Assembly (NCBI RefSeq): GCF_026914185.1
Contig: NC_070573.1
Coordinates: forward strand, 868,001-932,000
Length of the DNA stretch: 64,000 bases
Source: Puccinia triticina
Taxonomy: Eukaryota; Basidiomycota; Pucciniomycetes; Pucciniales; Pucciniaceae
Direction: 5' to 3'
The notes under the pieces are model-generated. The model had not been told where the DNA came from and ran no database searches. It saw nothing but the letters and a program-made list of their open reading frames with translations. The stretch's first letter is position 1. Each line of letters begins with the position of its first letter. Made by a program: the position numbers and the translations under genes. Shown here piece by piece: positions 21,401-31,500 of this stretch.

Positions 21401-21910
21401 TTAGAAGCTCGAACAAAGCAGTTAGAACGACGGGAAGAAATTCAAGTGATAGCTCACGAAAAACTGATGAAAGTAAGGGAATCTTCTGTCCGGTACTGGG
21501 ATAGAAAGATGGCAGCACGACTTCGAAAACCTCTGAAACCTGGCGAATTGGTTCTGATCTATAATAAGAGTTTGGAAGACCAATGGGGAAAACTTTTTGC
21601 AAACCGATGGAATGGGCCATTTAGAATTACCAAACAATTACCAAAAGGATCTTATGTCTTGGAGGAATTGGATGGTGTAGAACTTAAAAGGGCTTACGCA
21701 GCTTCCCATATCAAACGGTTTTATCCTCGTGGACGGGAACTTGAAGAAATTCGACAAGACGAAGATCCAGATCAACCAGATTCATCAGAGGAAGAGGACA
21801 ACTTGGAAGATAACCCACCTGAAGACTCTGACAATGAGCTGGCCAACAATTCCAACTTTGTTCTATCTCCTGGGCAGGAGACTAAACTGTTCAAACAACA
21901 CAAACATTAA
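18425..21910 (+). CDS. pol: B Pol: reverse transcriptase, RNase H, integrase
   Basis: 1161 codons from ATG 18425, 149 nt after the gag stop and in another frame, so a simple -1 frameshift does not connect them. The N-terminus is hydrophobic (NILIIFLLLLKIC). Reverse transcriptase includes GLGDIMGGYDERE and the active site FIDDGG near residue 360 (Phe where Tyr is usual). RNase H starts LAVDSSFIAAGG (about 525). Integrase has the HHCC region (HEELGHRGREE ... CEPCQK, about 756), catalytic residues in DVCHIK, TADNG and NGMIE (D-35-E spacing) and a GPF/Y-like C-terminus (NGPFRI). All catalytic residues look intact, so this copy may be active. A TGA upstream (about 18331) replaces an Arg codon in the longer N-terminus seen in C. 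Confidence 0.93.
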   Translation: MLLKKNILIIFLLLLKICKTSTTGLTNTKTIKHDKKFQTSKISGPISSINTVQLSRPTKPISYQEMGRLFAKGLGLTVQTKLCQSWKDGSLWCMTKYKPAAKKIWPINQPIPQMLNPPLQRPPLSQDPYKTPLTPNPPEFKTTARITEEHLKVVNFGPEGWLWEEELKLFKHLIVIREKAIAFTPEERGLLKHSYGLPYIIPVVDHQPWQKKPIPIPAAIKDEYVEQVRERIQNKLYEQSTSSYSSPVFCVLKHDGKLRIVHDLQEMNKVTIKDAGLPPATEEFVESFAGRACYGLGDIMGGYDERELAPESRPLTTFDTPLGRFQLTRLPQGATNSVAVYQAQMMWILQDEIPEHVGVFIDDGGIKGPVSTYNDETLEENPGIRRFIWEYAQTLERVLFRIEEAGLTISGKKFACCVPALDIVGHVVCREGRRVSSQKKNKISTWPTPNSVTELRGFLGIVTYVRIFIKNLSEIAAPLRKLTQKDIEWVWDEDCDQAFNRLKEIIGEDITLKSLDYSEDAGLIILAVDSSFIAAGGVLSQQELETGLIRPVLYESVVFSPVESKYSQPKLELCGVARILKKLQTLLWGQHFELQVDAQSLIQMINSPSLPNAPMTRWVAFIQLFSFDMVHQPGKTFTMPDALSRRPISDEEDEFYEDAEDFDEEEPVIKACSRFKMISASTHLLEWEAPGFWKDLKDYLQTLRKPESLDPQEFQKLRRKSVNYFIQDGRLMRRHSPMAQLVISNISYQSRLLRKFHEELGHRGREETYQRLVCRFWWPSLKKKVRLWVQSCEPCQKRDPLVPREIRNPTGENTLFGRVALDVCHIKAGRYKYLLVARDDLSGWVEAAPLVKLTSATIAKFLLEEWVYRYGAIKTVTADNGPEFKNEFIKAVEKIGAHFKPPTPYYPEANGMIERGHRPIKDTLIKMCGKSGGKWREYLPLVLFSDRISTKRTTGYSPFELVFGQKAVLPVDLEMDTYLGIDWTEIKTTEELLEARTKQLERREEIQVIAHEKLMKVRESSVRYWDRKMAARLRKPLKPGELVLIYNKSLEDQWGKLFANRWNGPFRITKQLPKGSYVLEELDGVELKRAYAASHIKRFYPRGRELEEIRQDEDPDQPDSSEEEDNLEDNPPEDSDNELANNSNFVLSPGQETKLFKQHKH

Positions 21911-21930
21911 TTATTCTTTTTCATAAAAAA

Positions 21931-21942
21931 GTTGGGGGAGGA
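21931..21942 (+). other. First extra polypurine-like box in B
   Basis: GTTGGGGGAGGA, identical to the tract at the 3' LTR (24961-24972), lies 20 nt after the pol stop. Confidence 0.55.
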
Positions 21943-22207
21943 TCCACTTTCCTTAAAAATATTCACTCATTTAAAAATAAAATGAAATAAATAAAAAAAA
22001 CAAACCTCTCCCCAGCTTTCTCTGGTCACTTTTGCTTACCCAGGTCAATCTTTCAAGACTCACACTCATCTATTTTCTGCATCTCTGTTCTTCATAAAAA
22101 TTCTCTCTCAAAAATAAAACAAAAGAAAAAAAAAAAAAAAAAGCTTACCTTTTTTTTCTCTTACAAACACTTACTTTTCTCTCAAGAGGTTGAGGACAAC
22201 CTTTTAA

Positions 22208-22218
22208 GTTGGGGGAGG
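22208..22218 (+). other. Second extra polypurine-like box in B
   Basis: GTTGGGGGAGG occurs again 277 nt later, before an A-rich segment (22250-22345). Element C has two such boxes at the same place. Confidence 0.55.
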
Positions 22219-22521
22219 GGTGTTGAAGGATTCATTTCAGACTAACATAACATAAAAGATAAAATAAATAAAATAAAAATAGATACTTTACAAAAAAAAT
22301 AAAAAAAAAAAAGTAAAAAAAAAAAAAAAATAAATAAATAAAAAGAGACAAAACATTTTTTTATCCTTATATGATTTTTTTTAGCTTTACTATTATCTAT
22401 CAATTTTTTTCTTTTATGGTGATTTTACCCCAGGGAAGAACTCGACATAGGCACTGGAAACTCAAACAACTTAGTACAAGCACAAGAAAACAAATAATAT
22501 GATAATAATACTAACATCCTT

Positions 22522-23898
22522 TTAGTAGTGATTTTGTCGAAGACTGTAGTCGCCTTCGAGGTATCGACGGCCCCAGTGTTGAAAAAGGGCGACGCGTTCA
22601 AGATGGTCAAATTCGCTAGTGGATGGGCTTCGATTTGAGTAGGTAATAAAGCCCTCGACGAAGCTAGTATACATATGAAACAAGGTAGCGGGTTCGACAG
22701 CAGTGTGCGGCGGGGCTTGACCTACATCGCGGGTTAAGAGAGCTCCAATCTGATGCGGTTGTAAGAAAGGCAACTCAGTAATACTGTAGTCCCCACGATG
22801 GATCGGGGACGGAATTCGTGGGAAATCCGGGTTACTATGGTGATCTTCACTAGCAACATCGTTATTTTCGGTATTCGACCTCGTATCGATAGGAACGACT
22901 TCAGGACTAGCGCGAATGTTGTTCGATACCGAAGGATCAACCTCGATGGGTTGCTGAAGATCGACGAGAGGAGCATGTTGACGATGGACGACGGGGTTTT
23001 GCATCCAAGATGCGGGGTCAGCCCAGCTATCATCGAAAACGACTCGGTTCGAGGATAAGTCCTGGCAAGCGAACTTGTCAGTCTTGAAGCCGTGGTATCA
23101 GGGAAAACAAAACAGTAGCTTACCGGAGATCGGAGAACATCCGTGGATGCGGCCTGATAAACCGGCGAGTTACCCGAGGGACGCCATCCAGGACTGCGAG
23201 GACGATATACAGGCGAAGCCAGGCCTGGCTCGGCCACTTCAGAAGATTCCGCAGGGAATGGTGTGGGAACCCGGAAGCGCGGGGGCGAACCAACCAACTC
23301 TGCTGGTATCGCGGGAGCACCTGCTATAAAGGAGCCACCATTCTGGGGGGGCTGATTTATGTTGGTTGGATCCAAAAGCTGTAAACATTTAGTCAGCCCA
23401 TACAGGATAATCAACAACAAACACAAGTCAGCTGCTTACGGTCTCCAGGGTGTTAATCGCGGAATCACCCACGACAAACGGACGACGAGCCGCCGGGGAC
23501 TCGGAACGACGCATTGAGGAATCTATTGGGCGAGAATAGAAATCCATACGCTCCCTGGCCCATTCCATTCGATCGGGCGAGGAGGGCAAATGAGGCTCGA
23601 GCACATCATCAGACCCAGGCTAAACAAACTATCAGCATACACCCACCAGCAATGGGTCATCCTGAAGGCAGTCACTTACCAGTGATGACTGCACTAACAG
23701 ATGATGATTTGGCAGGTTTCTTGCGATCATGGTAGAACTTTGGGGTGGGGAAGTACCCTAGATGAAGAACAAATAAAAACTTTTCAATTTAGCTCGATCA
23801 AGGAGCTCTTCAAACGTCAAACTCACTCGATTTGCCGCGGAAGTCGTCCGAGGGCGTAAGCTATAAGGATACGAAGCTCGTCTAGAAGGGGAAATCAT
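22522..23898 (-). CDS. Antisense five-exon gene in element B, unknown function
   Basis: Predicted exons on the minus strand are 23898-23827, 23757-23680, 23619-23440, 23378-23124 and 23061-22522. All use GT...AG borders (GTGAGT, GTAAGT, GTAAGC donors), all introns are phase 0, and the joined frame stays open for about 374 residues from ATG (MISPSRRASYPYS) to a stop at 22522. The first two thirds are rich in Arg, Ser and Pro; the last 100 residues look folded (LPFLQPHQIGALL, FHMYTSFVEGFITY, RVALFQ). A TATAAAAGG lies about 80 nt upstream. Element C carries a homologue with three matching exon borders. It runs convergently with pol. I recognise no family. It is not an evident Env: there is no signal peptide or membrane segment. 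Confidence 0.72.
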
Positions 23899-23975
23899 CT
23901 TTGCTATAGGAAGTAATGAAGAGGACAAGGGGATAAAGGTGATGAGATGCTCTAAAAACGAAAGCGAATGAGCCT

Positions 23976-23984
23976 CCTTTTATA
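23976..23984 (-). promoter_or_regulatory. TATA-like box for the B antisense gene
   Basis: TATAAAAGG on the minus strand lies 78-86 nt upstream of the predicted ATG at 23898. C has TATAGAAAAGG at nearly the same distance. Confidence 0.5.
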
Positions 23985-24690
23985 TTCTCCAGGAGGGCAG
24001 GCACTCCGGTCTATACCCCGCGATGGCAAGGAACTCACCAGCCTGGCTTGGAAGAAAATAGGAGGCCTTGCCTATCAACCAGCTCCTTCGACTACGACTC
24101 GCCGAGGTATCGCCGAGGTAAATGGACCAAACGCATCGCCGATGATATCGGGCATGATCCAAACAACCCGGCCTGGCCATGTCAGCCAGAAGGGTCTATT
24201 CAGATGGCTCAGTTGGGTGCACATATCCGGCTGAGTCATGACAAACGAGGAACGAATATGACGTACCTTGGTGGTGCTATCGGCACCGGCTATTCAGATC
24301 GACAGCGGCAGAAGAAACCGGAGGCCGTTTCCATATATAAACAACTCGGCTTCAGATGCTGGACCAAGCACAACGGCCGAGTCTGACAGACGGAGGCGGC
24401 GGTATGCGGTTGGCGAAGTCAGCAGTTGAGTCGAAATATCGATGGCGGCGGGTGGTTGAATAGAGGTGACTGAGTTACCTCGCCGCCGAGGTAACCCCAC
24501 CTCCGGTCGGATCGGAACCAAACACGAAGCTGCGGCGCAAACCGAGAGGCCTGAGCTCTGAACTCGGACGAGCCGGACGGGTAACGGGCCCCCGATTGCT
24601 ACTCAACACCAAGGCCGCGCGGATCAAAGCCCGCGCACTACACAAAGCCCAGCGCGACTGCTGCGGCCCCTACGACTGCACAACGACCGC
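23985..24690. other. B region upstream of the antisense gene
   Basis: GC-rich sequence with several CGCCGAGGT-type repeats (for example CGCCGAGGTATCGCCGAGGTAA near 24101) and no convincing open frame. It probably serves as 3' untranslated sequence of gag-pol RNA and promoter region of the antisense gene. Confidence 0.4.
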
Positions 24691-24720
24691 TCAGCTGCGC
24701 AGCTGCGGACTGCGCGCAGC
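24691..24720. promoter_or_regulatory. Conserved GC box before the B 3' LTR
   Basis: GCAGCTGCGGACTGCGCGCAG within this segment recurs (with A/G changes and a short duplication) in C at 42041-42080. The distance to the 3' LTR is about 250 nt in both. Role unknown. Confidence 0.5.
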
Positions 24721-24938
24721 CCTCTGACTCACCAACATGACAGGACTTTTTTTTTCAAGTAAAAATACCAAAAAGTGACAAAAGTCAATTTTGGCCAATT
24801 TTTATTATACAGAGCTTCTCAGCCCGCGGGATCAAGAAGACATCTGGCGGCCAACTTTTCAAGGATTCTGGACAAACCACATATATACATATCAACCTCC
24901 AAGCTTAAATCTTCAAGATACGCCTTCTTCACGGCGGA

Positions 24939-24958
24939 ATTGTCTGGGGACAGACAAT
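24939..24958 (+). other. Hairpin beside the B polypurine tract
   Basis: ATTGTCTG and CAGACAAT form a perfect 8-bp stem with loop GGGA, two nucleotides before GTTGGGGGAGGA. The same stem is in element C. Confidence 0.65.
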
Positions 24959-24960
24959 AA

Positions 24961-24972
24961 GTTGGGGGAGGA
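24961..24972 (+). other. B polypurine tract
   Basis: GTTGGGGGAGGA directly precedes the TG of the 3' LTR, the expected site of plus-strand priming. Confidence 0.85.
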
Positions 24973-25754
24973 TGTGGTACTCGAAAATGTGAAAAATCAA
25001 AAGTTTTTCTCATGTACATATAGAAGGCCTCAAGATACCATCCATTGGACACCTTAAATGGACACCACGGCTAAAGTAACCCCTATTCCCCACTGGAAGC
25101 ATCACTGGAGCCCCACTACACTGGAAGTTAGACCCTTTGGACAACCTGTAGCACCCAGTCAACCACCTGTCAGGCGCCTCAAGCCACATTCCTCGCACCA
25201 TTCTATCTCCACTACATATATTGGTTTGGGTTTGTTTGTTATGTACATGACATCATGCAGCACTGCCCCTGCAGGCTGTGCCCCTTCAACTGAATGGTTC
25301 CCCGCATTCTAGTTCCTTCTAAACTCCACTTTGTTTGGTCTTATTACATCACCTGATCCTTCCCTGCACAGCTTATGCACCCCTTGCATAAATTATGACA
25401 TCATCTGGCACAGCCCCTCCTCATGTATGCACCCCTTGCATAAATTGTACACAGCCACTCCCTCTTAACTCCCTCATGTTGTACAGCCCAGGCCAGCTAA
25501 AATACCTCACTCAGGGGCTGCCCTGGAGCCAAAATCCCTCACATTTGTCTATATAAGGAGCTCTCTCTCCCCCCATTTGTAGTTCCTCAGTTTATTACTG
25601 ATCAAGTTTTATACTCACCCATCACCCAAAACACTTACGTACCCACTCAACCCTCTTACTTACATATAACAACTCTTACATACTGAATAACAACCTTTTT
25701 TATACTGTGTCACGAGAAAATTATCTTGAGCTAACCACTCCTATCACTTATTAA

Positions 25755-25785
<31 letters not shown>

Positions 25786-25875
25786 AGCTGGTAGTATAGA
25801 AGGGCAGAGCTTGCACCTCCTTCATCCCCTTCTCCATTCAGCAAAAGGGTTTCACAACCACTTTTGAGTCTTACA
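24973..25875 (+). repeat. B 3' LTR
   Basis: 903 bp, apparently identical to the 5' LTR and followed by GCGT, the target duplication. Confidence 0.95.
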
Positions 25876-26640
25876 GCGTGGACCTCTAAATTCTGGAAAT
25901 CATTGATGGACCGGTTGAAAATTAAATTCCACATGACGACCGCCTTCCACCCACAGGCGGATGGCCGGAGCGAAAGGACCAACAAGACTGTGGGTCAGAT
26001 CCTGCAAACGTTCACCGCAAAGAAGCAAGGAAAGTGGCTCGAATCTCTCCCCGCAGTCGAATTCGCCATCAACTTGGCTCTGAATGTTGCCACGGGTTTC
26101 AGCCCCTTCGAGCTCCTTTTCGGCAGAAAGCCACAACTATTCCCATCGGCAGCTGCGTGTCTCGAATCACTGCCACCCTTAGACAAATGGTTGAAACAAC
26201 GCGAAGGAGCCTGGGCGGACGCGAGAGACGCTCTCTGGACTAGCCGCGTCCGACAGGCAATTCAACACAACAAACACCGAAGCAACCACCCGGGACTAGC
26301 CCCGGACGACTGGGCCCTTCTCAACTCCGCCGACTGGCGCGGAAAACACAGAGGAGGGGTCGACAAACTCAAGGAACGTTTCGAGGGTCCTTACCGAGTG
26401 TTGAAGGTTTTCAACAAGGGACTGAGCGTGGAACTGGACCTCCCGGAGGACGACAAACGACACCCAACCTTCCACATCTCCAAGATCAAGCGGTACAACT
26501 TCCCCGACGAGGACTCTTCCCCGACACCCCCCAACCCAAGTTCTTCCATAGGGGGGGAGACTGCGAGCCCGCGCGCGCCTTCGCGGGTTCACAAACCAAT
26601 CACAAGAAGATCACACAATTCAAGTCGGGCGACTACCTAG
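25876..26640 (+). pseudogene. pol: A2 pol, last part: integrase core end and C-terminus
   Basis: The integrase frame of A2 resumes in phase once B and one GCGT are removed (...DKAWTSKFW). It contains the third catalytic residue in PQADGRSERTNK, the helical VEFAINLALN region, and a C-terminal domain (FEGPYRVLKVFNKG ... HPTFHISKIKRY) typical of Ty3/gypsy integrases. The frame runs through the polypurine tract and ends inside the 3' LTR. No further stop occurs here. Confidence 0.88.
26550..26561 (+). other. A2 polypurine tract
   Basis: AGGGGGGGAGAC abuts the 3' LTR and is the same as the tract of A1. Confidence 0.8.
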
Positions 26641-26931
26641 TCTCGTCACCTCCTCCTCCTTCCTAGCTCAGTAGAGATAAAGTGCTGATTCTTCTACTGA
26701 GCTAGGTAAGCTTTCCTTTCATTTCTTCCTCCTCCATTTCTCATCATCATCAATTGTACGAGTGGAGATAAAGTGCTGATTCTTCTACTGAGCTAGGAAT
26801 ACATATTGTTGGGTTCTAGAAAATCTCTCCAAGACATTGGTCTTGTCTTGAGCCCTCCCTTTCTTGATCCATTTGGTGGATCCCCTGTCTGCAACCCAGA
26901 GCTGAGTGAAGAGTCATCTCAGACTCTTACA
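26562..26931 (+). repeat. A2 3' LTR
   Basis: 370 bp ending CTTACA, followed by ATATT. Differs from the 5' LTR only in one short cluster. Confidence 0.95.
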
Positions 26932-28005
26932 ATATTGGGGCTCAGAAGGGGCTCACTCGCTTACAATTTCATATCATACTATCATATCTACATGTTTAGC
27001 ATAGCCCCCACCGCTCATGACTGTTTCAGGATAATCCGCCTCACTACCATCACGATCGCCGTAGGGACTATTACTACGAGGGGGTCTTCGTATGGGGGGA
27101 CCGGTGCGACTACGGCTGGTGGGGGAGCCAGAGACGCTGACGTTGCGGGCCTAGTTAGTCATCCGGTCTTCAGAAGGTCCACCACGAGAGGGATAAGGCT
27201 CGTTGGGATCTTCATAGTCTTTGGAAGATTCCGTTCCGGCGGAGCCTCGTGCGCGGGAGCCGTGCCGTGGCCGATCATCAGGCTCGCGCTGTTCAGCCAT
27301 CGTCGCCAGTCTCCCCCCCCGCCCGGGATCCCGAGCTGGGTGTGGCGCTCTGATTGAGCCGGGTAGGATTGACTGACGCCGTGTTCTCGCTAGGTCGACG
27401 TCGAAGGTCGTTGGAAGGCGCCGGCCGACCACTGACCGTACCTTCGATCCGCGCTGTTGTCGTGCCCCGTCGGACGATCCCAGATGGGCCAGGAGGACTG
27501 CCGGGCATGAGCATAGATCTGACGGGCCCCGTGCTTGTCTTTGCTGCCGCTCGCACCAAGCCTGTGAAGCCCACAAACGTCTCCGACGCATCCGTCGCAG
27601 CAAACAGCTTTGCATGTCCTAAATTTTTCTTCGAGGAAAGGTTCTTCACCTTGCTTGACGCTGGCCGGTACAGGACTCCGACTGGAATCAAGAACACTGT
27701 GTAGCCCTCCGCCCGGTCTGCTATCGCATCATCTATGACCGCATGCTCCGCCGTCTGCTTCTCCTTACGTGTCTCCTGAAGGTCTATCATACCTTCCGCC
27801 TTGGCTCCCTGACAGCGCAATCAAGTGATCAGGAAATTTGCTTGAGCGGCGGGGGAGCAGGAAAGACAAACCATCAGAGCGTCTTCAAAGTCTTTGACGG
27901 CTTCCTCGTACATGCCGAGAAGAAAGTTGCTGACCCCGCACTAGAAGTAAGCGACTGCGAGATGTTGATCGAGACTGGTGGCCGTCATGAAGTTCTTGAT
28001 AGCCA
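26932..28005 (-). pseudogene. noxR: NoxR (p67phox-like) pseudogene, downstream part
   Basis: NoxR activates fungal NADPH oxidases through N-terminal TPR repeats and an activation domain. On the minus strand the TPR segment (SLDQHLAVAYF, then CGVSNFLLGMYEEAVKDFEDAL) is followed by a 63-bp GTTTGT...CAG intron (27871-27809) and by an activation-domain-like segment (HAVIDDAIADRAEGYTVF, IPVGVLYRP). A Ser/Arg/Pro-rich linker follows down to 26932. Defects: TAG after AYF (where Gln is expected), another TAG near 27151, a shift at a run of C (about 27308), and an absent segment between DAL and the activation domain. A2 interrupts the 3' end and G the 5' end. Recognition rests on family knowledge without a search. 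Confidence 0.72.
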
Positions 28006-28008
28006 CCT

Positions 28009-28550
28009 TATAAGATCAGAAGTCTTTGATGAGATGAGGCACGGTTAGACACAAGCAAGAAGCGGTGGCAAACGGGCAGAGGCGAAGCAAACCTTTGATT
28101 AGATGAGGCACGGTTAGACACAAGCAAGAAGCGGTGGCAAACGGGCAGAGGCGAAGCAAACCTGAAGACGGAAGTCAAGGGTGAGCAGAGTTTTTGAGCG
28201 AACAGTAGTTGAGTGTTGGATTTCTTATGCAGACCTTTGATGAGATGAGGCACGGTTAGACACAAGCAAGAAGCGGTGGCAAACGGGCAGAGGCGAAGCA
28301 AACCTAACAAACAGCATAAGATGAGACAGGAGACTGATGAGACGAGAAAAGATAGAAAACGGACCTGAAGACGGAAGTCAAGGGTGAGCAGAGTTTTTGA
28401 GCAAACAGTAGTTGAGTGTTAAAGAAACAAATGAATGGAAATGAAAACAGGCTTTAACAAGGCAACTAGGTTAGATCAGAAACTGCGGCGGAATACATGT
28501 GAGAGTATAACTAGTGACATGTAGTAGAAAACCCGTGAAACCGTCTAATA
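28009..28550 (-). repeat. G 3' LTR
   Basis: 542 bp, starting TATTAGACGG and ending CTTATA on the minus strand. It contains three copies of a 71-bp module (CCTTTGATGAGATGAGG ... GCAAACC), two in tandem and one further on. Confidence 0.88.
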
Positions 28551-28579
28551 CCCCCCCACACGTTCTAGCTTTGAACGTC

Positions 28580-31500
28580 CTATAATTTCATCTTGAAGTA
28601 GTTGATCATAGCGTGGTGTTTCGGGCTGGCGAGGGATTTGGATAAGCCATTGGCAGGCATTTCCGAGGTGGCGATGTAACTGATTTCAACCCACTTCTTG
28701 GCTACAGCCTCTTGAACGAAGTGATACTTGATGTCGATGTGTTTGCTGCGTTGGTGGATGATGGGGTTGTTGGAGAGTGCGATCAAGGCTTGATTGTCGC
28801 AGAAAACTGACATGGGATGAGGGTAAACCACGTTGAGAGATTTAAGAAGAGAGTTTAGCCAAATAGACTCCTGAATTCCCGCGTACAGCGCGCGGTACTC
28901 CGCTTTGGTAGTAGAAGACGCCACCAAAGATTGCTTCTTTGTCTTCCAGGAGATGATGGAATCGCCCCAAGTCACGAGGTAACCAGTGTAAGAGCGACGA
29001 GAATCGACGCAGTTGGCCCAATCGGCATCGCAGAACACCCTAAGTTTGCCGTCACCACCTCCGATACGAAGAGACAAAGATTTAGTCGATGACAGATAGC
29101 AAAGGAGATGCTTGAAGGCAGTCCAGTGTTTGATGCCTGGACGCTCGAGATGTTGAGAGAGTTGGGAAACCGCAAATGAGATGTCCGGACGGGTGGCGCA
29201 AGAGATGTAATTGACGGATCCTATGGCCCGACGATAGTTCACGTTTAAAGAGAGGAACTCGTCGACTTCTTGTTGAGTGGCTTCAACCAAACAAGTGTTC
29301 GGGACCATTGGAGTGGAGACCGATCTCGCGTTAGCGAAATCATATTCAGAGAGTAATTCCTCGATGTGTCGTTCCTGACACAGAGTCAAGTGGTCCGAGT
29401 GTTGAGTGATCTTCATCCCGAGCAGAGAGCTTGCCGAGCCCAAGTCGTCCATGAGGAAGTGATTCTTGATTAGATTCTTGAATCTTGCCGAGTCGTGGCT
29501 TATGATCACCATGTCGTCCACCTATACGTGAACGAAGCACGTCCAACCCAACACTTGCGACACGAAAAGACAAGGATCTGCAGGAGAGGGAGCGAAGTCG
29601 ATGGAGGTGAAAAACTTGCACAGTTCACCATACCATACTCGGGGGGCCTGTTTCAAACCATAGATTGACTTCTTCAGCCTGAGGCAGTGACCGGCCGGGA
29701 TAGAAAGTCCAGCAGGGCATCTAAGATGAATTACCTCATCAAGCTTTCCATTTAAGAAGGCGTTGCGAACATCCATTTGTTCGATGTCCATCCCTTCATT
29801 GATGCCGACAGTGAGAGCGACCCAAAGAGCGGAAGGCCTGCCCGTAGGAGCATACGTTTCATTGAAGTCGATTCCTTCAGTTTGGGCGCTGCCCTGCGCG
29901 CACAATTGAGCCTTGTATTTGACCAGGTTACCGTTGGCGTCATACTTCTTGCGAAAGATCCAAACAGTGCCAAGGAGAGAAACATCTTCGGGAGTTGGCA
30001 CCACATCCCAGAAATTGAGACGAGTCATTGCCTCGAGCTTGGCGTCCACAGCCTCCTGCCAACGGTCAGCTTCCAGAGAAGCCATAGCAGCCCGGTAAGT
30101 TTTCGGAACCGAGTGAAGAGGGGTGGATTGGGCAGTAGACATAGCAAAGATAGCGTCGTAGAAAGGGATTGATGAGATTGAGGAGTGAGTAAGATGAGCT
30201 CGTCGCTTAGAAGACAAGATGTTGGCGGTGTCTATGTCGGAGGATATGTTCTTTGGTGGGGGAATATCGGCTGGCACATACGTGTACCCCGGCTTGCTCC
30301 GATCGGACAGTGATGACACTGCGGCTGGAGGTTCCGGCTGCGCAGCTTCAGGCGCAGAACCATCTTCCACTTTAATACCACTTAGGTCAGACATTCCCAA
30401 ATTCGGATCTTCAAGCGGATCAAGGAATTCCTTGTCTTGTTGTCGGATATCCTCCGGGTGCACAACTTCCGGATTGGTCCATTCCTCCTCCTCGAGATCG
30501 CTTAATGGGTCAGCAGGGGAACACGGGGAGATTCCTGGAAATTTTTTCTCGTCAAATATGACATCATGACTGTACTCGACCCGGTTCCCCGAAGTGAGTA
30601 TCCTCCAGTTGTGGATACCCTGCCGATATCCCACTAACACACCTGTTTTAGCTGTGTCGCCGAATTTTCCTTGTCGTCGTTCTTTTGGGATGTTGATATA
30701 AGCTTGACAACCAAAGGTACGGAGGCGTGACAGATTGAATTGAGATCCGTGCCACAGTTGATGAGGTGTAGACCACTTCAGCCTTCGCATCGGGGTGATG
30801 TTCTCATAGAGAACTGCGGTGTTTACTGCTTCCCCCCACAACAAAGCTGGCAGATTGGCATGTTTGAGCATAGACCTGGCCTTCTCGCTGGTGGTACGAT
30901 TTCCGCGTTCCGCAATGGAGTTTTGCTGCGGGGTGTAGGGGGCCGTGACGTGATGGATTATCCCTTTTTCCTTGAAGTACAATTCAAATTCATTGGAGCA
31001 AAATTCTCCTCCACCGTTGGTAACAACATTGATGATAGTTGAGTTGTGAAAATTTGTAACTTCATTGACGTAATGTGAAAATTTTTCAAACGCTTGAGAT
31101 TTGGCAGACAGTATATACACATGTTTATAGGAAGAATAGGCATCTGTTATTTTAAAATAGTAGAGACCGCCTCCAATTGTCGGAGGAGTAATTTTTCCAC
31201 TCAAATCCATGTACAAAAAATCCAGTGTACGCTTAGGAGCCGGGAGAGTGCCGGAAAAAGGAAGGCGGGTGGATTTGGATAGTCGACACGAGTCACACGA
31301 CATTGTTGAATAGTCAACACCGTACATGATTTTCAGAGCTTCTGAGCTAGGATGACCGGCTCGCCTGTGAAGTAAAGCCGCGTCAGCAGTTGACTCTTGA
31401 GTTGATTTTGACGCAATTGACTGACCTGTTGGAGAGACGATTTGGGAATCAATGGAAAAGATTTGGCTTTCAATCGTGCCGTTGAAAAGCCAGTCCCCGT

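Larger units (their letters stand above)
14232..25875 (+). mobile_element. LTR retrotransposon B (Ty3/gypsy with antisense gene)
   Basis: An 11,644-bp element with 903-bp LTRs that look identical, so the insertion is very young. The 4-bp duplication GCGT (14228-14231, 25876-25879) lets the A2 integrase frame be rejoined exactly. Order: LTR, leader, gag-protease, pol, two polypurine-like boxes, an antisense multi-exon gene, a conserved GC box, hairpin, polypurine tract, LTR. It is the same family as element C. Confidence 0.95.
10285..26931 (+). mobile_element. LTR retrotransposon A2 (Ty3/gypsy pol, no gag), with two inserts
   Basis: 370-bp LTRs (TGCGAG...CTTACA) and a perfect ATATT target-site duplication (10280-10284, 26932-26936) bound the element. 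Without its inserts it is about 4.0 kb. It encodes protease, reverse transcriptase, RNase H and integrase, but the pol frame starts 30 nt after the LTR, so there is no room for gag. It is split by a 953-bp solo LTR and by element B. Four in-frame stops break pol. Confidence 0.93.

Noticed and set aside
22522..23898. Antisense gene considered as an envelope gene
   Set aside because: It is on the opposite strand, has introns, and shows no signal peptide, membrane segment or glycoprotein-like cysteine pattern.
27743..28048. 101-codon plus-strand frame
   Set aside because: It is the complement of the NoxR pseudogene and runs into the G LTR.
28008..28310. Direct repeats in the G LTR considered as a CRISPR-like array
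   Set aside because: The units are contiguous 71-bp modules in an LTR, without spacers, and the genome is eukaryotic.
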